DNA from: Terana coerulea
Lineage: Eukaryota; Basidiomycota; Agaricomycetes; Polyporales; Phanerochaetaceae
NCBI GenBank assembly: GCA_024811115.1
Contig: JAKOGH010000645.1
Location: 248,001 to 312,000, forward strand
Direction of reading: 5' to 3'
DNA: 64,000 nt
Positions within the stretch are counted from its first letter, which is position 1, and each line of letters opens with the position of its first letter. The position numbers and the translations under genes are program-made. Shown here piece by piece: positions 1 through 11,675 of this stretch. Below the pieces are notes generated by a model that had not been told where the DNA came from, did no database searches, and worked only from the letters and a program-made list of their open reading frames with translations.

Positions 1-122
1 TGGTGTGTACTTGCTCGTTGAATCGAGCATCGTTCAATTATGGGTCTTACGCTCGCAAACAGTTTGATTGATTGTTACCGACAAACCCAGGTCTCTGTGA
101 ACACGACATCCCAACTACGCGA

Positions 123-707
123 CTACTTCCGTGGGACCAACTCTTCCAACAAGCCCAGCACGCCCAACTGTGGGTTCTCTCCAACACGACCAAGACACTT
201 GTTCACCTGGTTCACATCGAGCAGCGGGGCGGTCTTCTTCACCGCTGCTGCGTACAGCAGCCTCAGCGCCCAGTCCCTTGAGCACCGAATGCCGTGCCGT
301 GCCTTCTCTTCGCGAACAACATCCCGGGAGGCCATTTCAAGTGCTCCGCGCTGATCGAGTGTGAGCGATCCGAGGACAGCTTGCAGGGCGACGAAGGGCG
401 GAGCAGGGTCCTGGGAGTTAGCGAAGAAGTCCCGTTTGTCGTACGTCTCAGCGATTGCCTTGTCACCGTAGAGCTGCAGTACGCGGATGCCCTCATTCTC
501 GCGTCCGACGTTCCAGGTGATGAAGCAGTGGACCTCTTTCATGTCGCTCCCAGCGCCGCCCCGCTTGCCCTGTGGATAGTAGCGCATGTTGAGCGTGACT
601 TCGACGTGTCCGAGCTGCATGTCTTGGTATCGTCCGCCGTGGTCTGTCGGTCGCCTGTCGCCACTGGCAGGGCGCAATGTCGTGTAGTAAATTTCGTTGC
701 CGGGCAT
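123..707 (-). CDS. Hypothetical protein, about 194 aa
   Basis: A continuous reading frame of 194 codons. I chose the ATG at 707 because the protein then opens MPGNEIYYTTLRPASGDRR and is evenly hydrophilic. The frame stays open upstream to an ATG at 974, but that extension is basic, low in acidic residues and reads like 5' UTR. The middle part (GHVEVTLNMRYYPQGKRGG...HCFITWNVG) suggests alternating beta strands, and the C-terminal half is helical with a Lys/Arg-rich end. I see no signal peptide, membrane segment or domain I can name. It sits alone at the window edge, on the same strand as the DUF6533 pair. The gene is likely real; its function is unknown. Confidence 0.55.
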   Translation of the reverse strand: MPGNEIYYTTLRPASGDRRPTDHGGRYQDMQLGHVEVTLNMRYYPQGKRGGAGSDMKEVHCFITWNVGRENEGIRVLQLYGDKAIAETYDKRDFFANSQDPAPPFVALQAVLGSLTLDQRGALEMASRDVVREEKARHGIRCSRDWALRLLYAAAVKKTAPLLDVNQVNKCLGRVGENPQLGVLGLLEELVPRK

Positions 708-983
708 GGCTAGAGATTCGGAGTGAATGTCGAAAGGGATGGAAATGCGGGTTGCGACTCTCGAGGAATGTGGATGAGGGTTCCTTGGAACTAGAGAGGT
801 CTTATACGTCCTCCTGAGAGCCACGCGCGGAATTGAGAGGACACAAAGAACGTCCAGACTCCGCTGCTCGGCCACAAAAACACGGGGTCCAGACCCTACG
901 CCAAGATACAATCCTGTGGCCATTCGCTGCTTATAGCCTCGTGCGTGAACAACAATGATGTTACGCCACACCATGCAGAGGCG

Positions 984-2611
984 CTAGGCGTAGTTGCTGG
1001 TGGTCCTCCTCCGATTCGGACGTAAGTTCGAAATCCGTAGCGTCATCGGGGTCTTCTGCAGGCCTAGAGTCCACTCTTGCCAGGCCAAGTCAGCGGAAAA
1101 CTCAGACATATGTCGGGTGTCCTGATGTGATTGACCGAGGCCATCGTTCAACCGTCGCAGGTTGAAGAGAAACCTGTACGCCAATTGTGGTGGCTGCATT
1201 CATCAGTCTGGGTAGTGTGGTTCAGCGGCACAGGTCTCAACTCACCATGCCCTTCTGGAAAGTCACCATCGGACCCCCGAGTGTCTGGAACAGGTTTTTA
1301 GTGTAGTTCGTCACGCAGAGGGTCGAGAGTGCGTACCCAATCTCCGTTGACGCTCGGAATAATTTGAAAGGCATTTAGGACAAGGATGAATCTATAGGGA
1401 AAGCATTACACTGTAAGCCCGACGTAAGCGAAAGATCGCTGCAGTGAACGCATACATGAAGTATAGTGTGCCTGAGTAGAACCGTTGAACATGAACGCAA
1501 ATTGTGCACTCAGAAGACATCGAACTCACCGCCGCGTAATATACAAGAGATGACTGAGATCTTCATCCGCAACCGCCGTGCTTCTCGCCATGTCTTGTAT
1601 GTATTCATCCAAGTGAGTGTCAGCACAATAACGTCCGACGCAATGAGAGCGCAGCGCGTGGTCACATTTACTATCAACAGTGAGTGAGTGGAACCGTTGC
1701 TAGAAATACAGCTACGTTCACGGGACCCACATCTGCGAAATTCGTGAGCTTGGACAACATCACAGCTGAGGAGACGAAACGCACATTGTGCTCGTACGTT
1801 CTGAATAAGTCCCGGATATAATGCAACGGAACAAAGGCTCCTCGACGTACGTGTATACGCTGCGAGTATACGCATACTGCATCACCTCTCATCCGTTAGC
1901 CCGTTGATATATATAAGAAATGGCTTACCACGCCAGTGCCGATGGGAACCAGACCAAGTGCGAACACGACGCAGAACATCGGTAAGTTGCTAGCGCATAT
2001 GGCATAAACCCGTAACGCGGAGAACACTTCGCAATTGTCAGCCCACAATATGACTACAGAGCACCAAATCACTGACGAGACATCTGAACGAATCCGATAG
2101 TGTCCAAGACATGCACAGCTACACTGAGTGGATGGCACCTGTGAGCAAGGTGAACAATTCAATAAAAGGTCCAGCGCAACGAAAGCTAAGAAATTGGCGT
2201 ACATCTGCGGCATTGAGAGTCAGATGAGTGGCAAGCAGAGGGTGCTAAGATACGATACCTTTGCTGTATTAGGCAGCACCTGCAGAATCCCGCCAGCGAG
2301 CATGACCCAGCGTATCGATACCAGCAGCGCCGATGCCACAGAGAACTTTCGCTTCCAGACTATGCTTACTTCCAGATCGAAAGTAAGCAAGTAGTCGTAA
2401 AATCGTAGACCTGCAGAAAGCAAGACAATCAATACCGGACTGTTCAAACGAACAGCGGTCCACTAGTACCCGTCAACGCGTATCCAACGTAGAAATCTGT
2501 CATACTGTGACCTGGAGTCAGCACAACGCCGTCGACAATAGAAATGAACGTAGTGTTCACGCACATGGTATAGAAGCGCGATGCCACCCAGGAAGTGTCA
2601 CTTGCAGACAT
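984..2611 (-). CDS. DUF6533 family multi-pass membrane protein, copy A
   Basis: A spliced gene of a basidiomycete-specific membrane family. Exon 1 starts at 2611 (MSASDTSWVASRF) and ends ...FYVGYALTG. A phase-1 intron of about 58 bp joins it to LRFYDYLLTFDLEVSIVWKR, the family's signature block (YDYLLTF...EV...VWKRK). Later exons give a hydrophobic segment (about 1930-2210) with the ALRVYAI motif, then IASDVIVLTLTWMNTYKTWRE (about 1560-1690), the family's last helix plus a basic loop, and a cytosolic tail with MSEFSADLAWQEW ending at 984. About six to seven membrane helices are expected. Exact middle splice sites are not resolved. The function of the family is unknown. A paralogue follows immediately upstream (3.1-4.8 kb). 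Confidence 0.7.
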
Positions 2612-3141
2612 GTTCAGAACGGCGGAGGTGAGCGTATCTTGTTTCGAACGAGTTGAGCTTCACTCAGAGCGGCGGAGGCGACAGATAGGCAGACGAAGTC
2701 ACATTCATTTATGAAGGTGGTCCAAGGTCGCAAGTACCGAAAGGACGACGACTTCCTGTATAGGTACAGCGTAAGCGGCACGCGCAAGCGCATAAATATA
2801 TTTCAACTTACCGGCTAAGCCGTGATCCGCGGGAGCATTTGGGAGTCGGGACAAGCTCAGTTCCGGCGGGGGCGGTGGGAGCAACGCCTCCATCACGAAG
2901 GCAATGCCAACTCTTTCTCTGGGAGTTTCGCTGGCAGCTCTATGCCTACAACCTGCTGGTCTTGAAAGGCACATGGTACAGCGCGGTGACTACTCGGTGC
3001 ATCGTACTTCAGATGCTGAGCTTCCGGGGACGATCTCTCAGCTTAAGTGTGAATTCAATACGCAGAGGCTGCACTCAGCGACGACACCATTTGACAAGCG
3101 TACATCAAAAGTTACTGCAAGTGCGCATTACAGCGGGCTTC

Positions 3142-4775
3142 TCAGCGTACAGTACCAGTCGGCGTATCGACATTATGTTCAACATCCACGTCCAGGTTGG
3201 GGTCGTTTACAGAGTTCCGAATGCCAGTGTGAGTGGCTGCGAACTCCAAGTCGGCGCCGAACTCGGAGAAATGGCCAGAACCCTGTGTCGTCGAGCCAAG
3301 ATCTTCCCTCAGCCGCCGCAGATGTATCATCATCGCATTTGCTGACATTAATGGCTGCAAATCCGTCAGGACAGGTTTACATATCGGCCGAAGTATTTTT
3401 GACTCACCGCAGACTTCACTAACGTAACCATTGGTCCTCCTAAGGTCTTATAAATAGCGCAGGATTAGTGTATCGCACTCTTCCCGAGCAGCAAAGTTCT
3501 GTACCCAATCTGAGCCCATGCCACCCGGTATCATGTCAATTGAGTTCAACACGAGAACGATTCTGTAGGAATGACGATGTTAGAAGCTCAAAGGTAACCG
3601 CAAGAATACAGAAGCATACGTGAAATACTGGCTACCTTGGCGTCGATGTTAAGCGCATGAGCCTCGCCATGGAAAGGTTTTAGGGCATTAAACTCACCGT
3701 CGCCCAACATGAGGGAAGTCGCCGAAGTTTTGATTTGTAGCCGACGTGCTTCCCGCCAAATCTTGAACGTTTTTTGCCAGGTGATACCGAGCACCACAAC
3801 ATCTGATGTTATAAGAGCACAGCGGGTGGTCAAATTCACTAGGGATGGCAAGTTAGGGGCCAGTCTCATGAAGCAGGCTGCGGCAAGGCTCACATCTGAG
3901 GCACAACCTGTGAGTTTGAGAGTGCAGACCAAACGCACAACTGCGATACGCACATGTTCTTCGTCCGAGTGTTGTAGCTGGCTGACACAATGCAGCGATA
4001 CAGCGGCTGTTTGACGTGCATGAACACACTTCGAGTATGCGAATACTGCCGCCACTGGTATCAGTCTTGTAGAGAACATCAAAACACGTATCTGGACGCT
4101 TACCAGATTTGTTCCAATCGGAACGAGCCCGAGTGCGAAGATGAGGAAGAACAGCGGAAAATTCTGTCCACTTATAGCGTACACACGCCACGCAGAGAAT
4201 ACTGTTAAAAATTTTTAGCTTAAAACACAGCTAACGAGGATAGAGACACACACATGACATTTGCGCATATCCAATGATTTCGAGGGCGTGAATGATAGCA
4301 CTGAAGCGTTTGCACCTGTCAGAAGGGGTCGTAGGGCCGTGTTAGGACGTATGTAGAGCCATAAATATCAGCAGGCCTACGTCTGGGGACTGTATGGTCA
4401 GCAACTAAGCAAGGTTTTACTGCACGACGTACCGTTGGAGTGCCAGGGAGTATTTGCATCACGGCACGAGCAATCATAACCCAGCGTATTGATAGGAGTA
4501 GTACAGAAGATAGGGTAAACTTGCGCTTCCACACCGTACTGACTTCCCAATGGAAAGTTAGCAGGTACTCATAGAGCATAACCACTGGATGAACATGAGA
4601 GTCAATATGGCATTACACTGAACCATACGCAGGAAGAGTACCTGATAACGCATATCCGAAGTAATAGTCCGTGACCCTGTAGACGTCTATATAAGCGTCT
4701 GCTAAATCAAGGAGACAATTGTTACATACATTGAGGACAAATGCATTGCTATCGCTGGCTCCAGACTCGACATCA
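3142..4775 (-). CDS. DUF6533 family multi-pass membrane protein, copy B, start not found
   Basis: A tandem paralogue of the gene at 984-2611. Matching blocks are YYFGYALS joined by an intron of about 57 bp to MLYEYLLTFHWEVSTVWKRK (about 4500-4580), FALGLVPIGTNL (about 4110-4150), ITSDVVVLGITWQKTFKIWR (about 3740-3810) and the tail HFSEFGADLEF (3142-3360). The first exon, aligned with copy A's MSASDTSW region, reads ESGASDSNAFVLNVC but has no in-frame ATG before an upstream TAA, so the true start lies in an unseen exon or has been lost. The last exon is more acidic than in copy A. It may be a decaying copy. The start coordinate is approximate. Confidence 0.6.
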
Positions 4776-5281
4776 TGTGCGCGCTCTCCTGGGGTAGTGA
4801 CTTCTGACGGCGACTTTGATTTTTAGTGTAGCGTTAGATCTAAACTCGGAGTGAATGAAGAGGTGGGGCAGGTAGCATGACGGCCTGAGGTTACGCACTA
4901 TATATTGGGCTTGAAGTGGGCCACCGGCGAACAGTTGTCCTATGCCTACAGCTGCGCGGCGTTATCACAGGTGAGCATAGCGCGCAGGGTATATTGACTC
5001 ACAGGCTGGATGACGATGACATGGGCGGTGGCGGAAGACGGCCGGACATGCTCAGTCCCACTACAGATGACATCCGTTTCTGTGGGAATAGATCTAGCAA
5101 AATACTCGCCCCCATACGAGGAGAAGAAGACTTACGGCAATATTTGTGTCACGAAAGTACTATCATTGAACCACATCTGCTTTCGCAGCATCGAGCTTGA
5201 TATCATATACTGCGGCGCAACGAAATGCATTTATGGCATGACAGGGCATGGGAATGCTGCTTGCGTGTCTTGGGAGTCAAC

Positions 5282-5752
5282 TTATTTAATGTTGACTTTG
5301 GCTCGGTAGAGTGCATTTGAGTCACTAACCTCGCGTAGGGTCTGGGCAATGTTCAATGCAAGGACCGGGAAAACCATACGGCCATCGGTAGATGGCGCCG
5401 GCGAGAACGTCCCAAACTTCAGCATATGGTGGCGGTACACGCCAACAGTGCCTTGGGGGTCTATACGTAGCCATCGCGGACATTGGTTGATGAACAAGGC
5501 TCAAAGTTATGTGATGTGAGCTGCTTGATAGGATGATATGTATGGGTGCCGAGAGTACTCGCCAGCCACGAACATCCATATCTGCTTGGGCGGCGAAGGA
5601 TCAGTGGTGTCACCGGGAGAATGTATAGTGATCATATGGACTTCTGAAGTGGAGATGACCACTTCGAGTCTTATGGGAGACGGGACGTTACATCCAAGTG
5701 AATAAAAGATTGTGTATTGGCCGAGGTACACACGAGCCCGAAGCTACCTGCG
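5282..5752 (-). CDS. Hypothetical protein exon(s), frame interrupted
   Basis: Two well-composed stretches lie in adjacent frames: about 5752-5507 (VYLGQYTIFYSLGCNVPSPI ... QIWMFVAGEYSRHPYIS, ending in a stop) and about 5490-5282 (INQCPRWLRIDPQGTVGVYR ... VFPVLALNIAQTLRE). Their composition looks like real coding sequence, and together they would form one soluble domain. They need either a one-base correction near 5500 or an intron I cannot define. No ATG was found for the upstream part, so the 5' end may be an exon shared with or close to the 5757-6713 gene. I do not recognise the family. The acceptor near 5745 (caggtag) is a guess. Confidence 0.35.
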
Positions 5753-5756
5753 AACA

Positions 5757-6713
5757 TCAATAGTCCACATATTCGTATCGTTCAGGCTCCATCTCGAGAT
5801 CCAAGTCAAGGCGCGCAGGGGGCGGCGCCTTACAGTAGCTCGCAGTCTTCGTCTTAGGTAGCCATTTGTCACCATAGCTGTCGGCCCCAGTACCATTGAC
5901 GTCCTTCCACTCAGGAGAAAGCGAGCTAGCCTTTTTCAGTTTGCCAGTGGGGAAGTCGGAGTCGAGCGGAATATCGTATAAGGTCGATAGATCGGTCTCC
6001 GTCGAGCATTGCGAACCCCGGTTAGCTGCCCGCGAAAGGGACAGGTCGGGGATGACAGCAGATGAGCCGGAGGTGTTAGTCAAGGGTTGTCGATGCGAAT
6101 CTTGGGGGAAGCAGAAGTTGGCCATTCTAAGATGGGATTTAAACTCTTCTTCGACGTTCCGAGTGGGTGGGGAAGGTGTCGTCCGAGATGCTGGTGGTTT
6201 TGAGCCGGGACGGCACCAAGACGGGAGCAATTGAAAAGACCACAGAAAATAATGGATTAGGGGGAGACGACGTAGGCTCGGTGAGGTCACCGGCCGAACG
6301 CGTCGTGTTGTGGGCGTCCCGTCTGAGAAACCGCTTGAGCAAGTTCGTAGACGAATGATACGGGCCTTGGCCATCTGCATGATTTGCTAGGTCAGGGCGC
6401 GAATGCTAGACAACATTGGAAGTGAGGGCGCACCTAGTACAAGTTCCCCTCCAGAGCCTATATCCTTTTCCAAGTCCACCTCATCTCGTTTGCCAGACAA
6501 CCTGCTCTTACACCATTGGTAGCCGCGGATGGTCAGCTGCACACCGAACAGTACGTAGAGGATGAAACAAGCAAGCCCAACTATCGCAGGCGCGAGAGTT
6601 AGATCGTTTTATCCGCAGAGAAGATATACCCACGTACAGATCGTGAAGAAGTCTTGCGGACACATATGCAGCCATTCAGCGACAGGCTTGCAGATTTCCT
6701 CCTGCTCCGACAT
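5757..6713 (-). CDS. Single-pass membrane protein, four-exon hypothetical
   Basis: Exon 1 runs 6713-6638 (MSEQEEICKPVAEWLHMCPQ). A 57-bp intron (6637-6581) with GTACGT donor leads to an exon encoding FGLACFILYVLFGVQLTIRG, a clear membrane helix, then YQWCKSRLSGKRDEVDLEKD. A third exon is reached by an intron with GTGCGC donor and a CTGAC branch point (about 6430-6380). A final intron, donor GTGACC, keeps phase and joins a long Ser/Pro/acidic cytosolic tail ending EMEPERYEYVDY at 5757. If the third and fourth exons are not used, translation instead stops at 6387 after 89 aa, so two isoforms are possible. No domain is recognised beyond the helix. Lengths and tail suggest a small anchored adaptor, but that is inference. 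Confidence 0.5.
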
Positions 6714-7122
6714 TCCCGTGGACTTGAAGTTTCGTGGAAGAGGCTGCAGGGGAGAGCAAGCAACGGAAATGTAGCACTGTACCCATTCTTAAGATAACAC
6801 TGGCGAGGACGGGGGGCTGACTCTTGCTCGCCATGTATGCGGCTGGAACTGAAGGCGGTGACTGCAAAGCTCAGAGAGTTCGGCGCTTCTGCTTCAGGTC
6901 CGACTCGCCGGGGCCCGCCGCCCAAACAGGAAGCACCTGGTCACGCGTGACCGTTGGCCGACGCGCGACGACCGCGACGCGACTGCGTTGACTGTCACGT
7001 GTTACGCGTCACGCGGCGGGGTATATAAGTTGCAGGTCAAGCAAGCTCAGCATCTTCTTCCACAACCACCACCATCCCAGCCACTTCAGCTACCTACTAC
7101 CCAACAAACCCCACACTCAGAC
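6714..7122. promoter_or_regulatory. Intergenic promoter region, TATA box of histone H3
   Basis: This 409-bp head-to-head spacer holds TATATAA at 7022-7028, about 100 bp ahead of the H3 ATG, preceded by a CpG-rich stretch with gtcacgtg and repeated acgcg words at about 6940-7015. The pyrimidine/CA-rich leader before the ATG (about 7050-7120) is typical of highly expressed fungal genes. Confidence 0.6.
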
Positions 7123-7758
<636 letters not shown>

Positions 7759-9725
7759 GTGCCTGTTACCGGGTTTCCCCAATCCCATCGTGTCTGTAAC
7801 ATCACCCCTCGTTTTGGACACTCGTCTCCGTTGTATCGTTTAGGTCCTCTCGATTTGTCTCTTCGATTCTTCACCCTTGTCTCCTACTCTTTGGAATATC
7901 TATGCCTACCTATGAGGAATGTGATGTAATGGGCCTTCCTGGTGTTGCATTACCTAGTTTCAATATCATTATGCATTGTAGCCATGAAACGAGCGATATG
8001 GATCGTGGATGTGATGTTGGTGAGATCGTTGGCCGCGGTGTCTTTGTGGCGTTTCCGGCACCGGAATGTCGGTACCAGTAAGTCATGGAACAGCCGGTAC
8101 AACGTGTCATGAGTCATCATCACGAACCGTGTGGCCGACGTCATCCCCCGCCCTGGCGTTCAGTATACACGTTGCACCCGCTCGCCGGTGGCGCTTAACT
8201 TTCGTCGTCGTCCGAGACAACGCCGACCGCGGCCGATTTGGCTTAAACGGCGCATCAATTGATGGATCAGACTAAGCGCCTAATTCTCGAACGGTCGTTG
8301 TGCTCTTTTTTTTTTATTTTTATTTTTTTACTCCAAATTGTATTTAAAGTGCAGGGAACATGCCCTATGCTACACATGTGAGACCTAGGCACGGGCGCGG
8401 CTTTGAAGGAACCAACTCAGTCGGTTTAAGAAAATGGTAGGCCTTTCACGAGCTCCCTCAGTCGCAGTAAGAGGATTGCTCCCCTCCCGCTCGTAAGTCG
8501 GCCCGAGTTTCCGGACATCTGGTCCCCGCAGGAGTCACCCCGGTTCACAGAGCCTTCCCGGCAAGAAAGCGCGCAGCGCGATAAGCGCAAAAGCACGTCG
8601 CCACACAAGTGATAATGCAGATGCGCGCCGGCCCGATGGAAGCTAAGGTGAGATTTTCGATTGCACAGACACGACACGAGTTTGCACCCAGCCAGAGGCG
8701 GTACAGGTGGTCTCGAGCGGTCGCGCTACGGGCCGGGGTCCTCTCCGTCCCTGCGCTCTTTGGCCTTCCGGTATTTCTTCCGGTTCGCCTTGAGCGCGTT
8801 CTTTAGGTAGTGGGAGACGGTCGTTGTGCTCAGTGCTCGTAGGTCACTCTACCCCGAACATCGTCCACGAATATCACACGCATCTACACACATTCACTAC
8901 ATAATGCCGAATGACTAGGCGGCCCCATGCTTGCGGTCCGCTCACGCTTTCTATCAAGATGCCTAGTAGCCGCGTGGGTGCGTCTACTTATTCCTGTACA
9001 TTGATCAGTCGATGCGTCTGCTGACTACACCATGCCAAATGGAACAGAACGAAGGCTGTTTCATCCCTTCTGTACATGCGCTGCGGGTCCGAGGTCAAGA
9101 ATGAATCAATGGAGATGTCCCAGGGTCATATTGGCGTCATGCGGGCCGCGGCACAGCTGGACGCTGCGGCTGTCGGTCTATCTCGCAAAGCTTCATCCGT
9201 GCTGGCAACAACCATCCTTGATGCCTACGCGGAAACAGGCCATCTGCCAAGCGGTATCAAGATATATGCCAAAGAGTGCGTTTCTGCTTGCGTTCATCTT
9301 TCCAATGAGGCTTACAGGTCAACGCACAGAAATTCACTGCGATGAGAGCGCCAGGACAAAGCCCGTATGAGACCCTCGTCTTCTTCGAATGCGCTCCACG
9401 ATGGTCCTGAGCTTGTATTTCTACTGCCATTGCATCGCCAATTTACGAGTGTATTCGGATCATCAGATGGACGCCCCCGCTCATGTGCTTAGTGGATCTT
9501 TTGCTCGTGTATGACCTTGATCATTTCTCGACACTGTTGCGCGTAATGAGTTCGATTTATCCACACGCTTCCAGACCATGCTTAAATATGACCCACCCAA
9601 TCTTCCAGACTTCAAGCTTGTGTCCCGCACCCGCAGCGTGACTACGCACATCCTGTCTTTGCTCTACACCATTTATCCGCACCAACCCTCAAGGCTCGAC
9701 CCCACAGGCATCAACAGTCGACGAA
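7759..9725. other. Gene-poor interval of about 2 kb
   Basis: This holds the H3 3' region, then no gene I can support. There is a T-rich tract at about 8309-8329. A frame at 9076-9345 (89 codons) has fair composition but no splice partners or recognisable domain. The last 150 bp may hold an unseen 5' exon of the GH76 gene. Confidence 0.5.
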
Positions 9726-11675
9726 ATGTTCTTGAACTCTAGTGCCATCGCCGGCCTCGCGAGGGCCTCCTGCTTTGGAAACGCAGAGGCCCTGAGCACG
9801 GCTCAGGTGAGTACTATTACGCTCAAACTATACCCGCCTTCGCGTGCTGACCTGCATTGTTAGAGTGTAGCCACCGCGCTCATTAACGAGTACTGGGTGT
9901 CATCTGGCGACTTCTTTCCAGTAAGAGTTCATTTTTTCGACCAGTCAACAGCCATGCTAATGTCCTGAACTGAATAGGGGCAACCTTCACTGGACGGGTG
10001 CTGTACGTCTCTACCGCCCTACACCGATGCTATACTGACCCCATGCAGAATGGCGTCGAGAGCCTGCTGACTCTGATGGACTTGACGCACAACACCGACT
10101 TCAAGGCGGATGCGTATGCCTTCGGCTCAGCTGCTGACTCGACACCGGGCTTCCCGGATTCTTATTTCCAAGGCTCTTACGATGATGCTGGAGTAAGATT
10201 TCTGCAGTACTTATTTGAATGTTGCGGACTCATGCGGTCAATAGTGGTTCGTATTGTACTCCATCCGTGCCGGTGACTTTGGTGCCGGAGATGCGGCTGC
10301 CAAGGTAATACTTTCCACTGTAATCCGACTTGGTATCGCCTCATCAACTCTTGGTACCTACAGGCAAAAGCAGTCGCAGACTCCAAGACAGTCTACAGTT
10401 ATGCGGCCAACTGGGATAATACTGTGAGCCTTTGTCCTTCATTCCCGAACAGCTTTGCGTTGCTAATGTAGGAATTGGGCTGCAGTGTGGTGGAGGAGGT
10501 GAGTAGTCAGCTGAACAACGTCTTGTCTGATTTAGAGCTGAGTCAACTCGTGTAGTTTGGTGGAGCAGCAAGCACGACTACAAGAACACGGTAACCAACG
10601 GCTTATACATGCACACTTCGGCCGCTCTTGCGCTACGAAATCCCTCCATAGCGAGTTACAAAACCAACGCAATCCAGGTGCGTGCAGTGTATCTTTGGCT
10701 TTTAGTGTTGGTTTTGACTCATACCTCCTCCCACAGGCCTGGGAATGGCGTACGCTAGATTACGTCATATTTCAACTGTCCCAAACTGACCCTTCGCCCG
10801 TTCCACAGTCGCGCAGTCCGGCATTAGAGGCTCAAACAATCTTTGGGGCGATGGAATTCACGTAAACAACGGCGCTTGTGGCTCTCCGGATGGTACACTG
10901 TGGACTTACAACCAGGTTTGTCATCTCGACTACTCTATGTACTGTCGCTCGATTGACCTTTGGAATCAGGGCATCGTATCTTCTGGTCTCGGCGTACTCT
11001 ACGCTCTGACCAAGAACGTCACCTACCTTACCGAGGCAGAAAAGACCATCGACGCGGTCATCAACTCCGGCCTCCTTACATCCGGCGGTTTCCTCAAGGA
11101 GTCTTGCGACAATGTCAGCCAGTCAAGCTGCGATAATGACCAGGCTATCTTCAAGGTATGTCTCACAGGTTGTCGCTGTTTCTTTGGCTAAAGTGTTTTA
11201 TATAGGGCACCTTTATGAAGCATCTCGAGGTACGTCTCTTTCTACCCGCCATGTGAAGCCATTTGTTGAGGCTTCCTCAGTATTATCTCGATCAAGCAAA
11301 GTTAGTGATTTTTCCTTGGGACAGTGTCGTCATATACTGACAATTGCCACAGCGACCCTGCACGTACGGCAAAGTACAGCGATTGGATTGCGTCTCAGGG
11401 CTCAGCCATTTTACACTACGCCAAGCGTGCTGACAATGTACGCCTTACTATCTTGCCATGCGCAGCAACATTCTCAGTCTTTTTAACTGACGTCTCTTGT
11501 ATAGATTCCTGGAACTGTTTGGTACGCCCCTAACCAAGGGGGCTCTATCTTCAGCCCTCCTTCGGCCATGTCTGGACTTGCGGGACTTATTGCTTCAGCT
11601 AAGGTGAGCGCATTGGTCTTTGCATGGACCATGCTATAGTCTCATCAATTTGTCGTGTAGTACGGTACTTGCTGA
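9726..11675 (+). CDS. GH76 family alpha-1,6-mannanase-like glycoside hydrolase
   Basis: A many-exon gene. The exons spell GVESLLTLMDLTHNTDFKAD, YFQGSYDDAG then WFVLYSIRAGD, CGGGVWWSSKHDYKNTVTNG, GSNNLWGDGIHVNNGACGS, WTYNQGIVSSGLGVLYALTK, FLKESCDNVSQSSCDNDQAI and the end GLIASAKYGTC. The paired Asp in SYDDAG is the catalytic DD of GH76, which acts on alpha-1,6-mannan of fungal wall glycoproteins. Most junctions keep phase: for example AWEWL joins AQSGIRGS, and the CGGG exon uses the acceptor ctgcag at about 10485. Two problems remain. The ATG at 9726 gives no convincing signal peptide, so a 5' exon is probably missed. After the acceptor at 9976-9977 the expected NLHWTGANGV is reached only if one G of the GGG at 9978-9980 is ignored. 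It is probably secreted or GPI-linked in wall remodelling. Confidence 0.75.

Noticed and set aside
8300..8335. T-rich tract as a terminator or origin
   Set aside because: It is about 500 bp past the H3 stop, too far for its 3' end, and such tracts are common in fungal intergenic DNA.
9076..9345. Plus-strand 89-codon frame with fair composition
   Set aside because: No splice partners, domain, TATA box or neighbour context; the length is expected by chance in 2 kb of GC-rich sequence.
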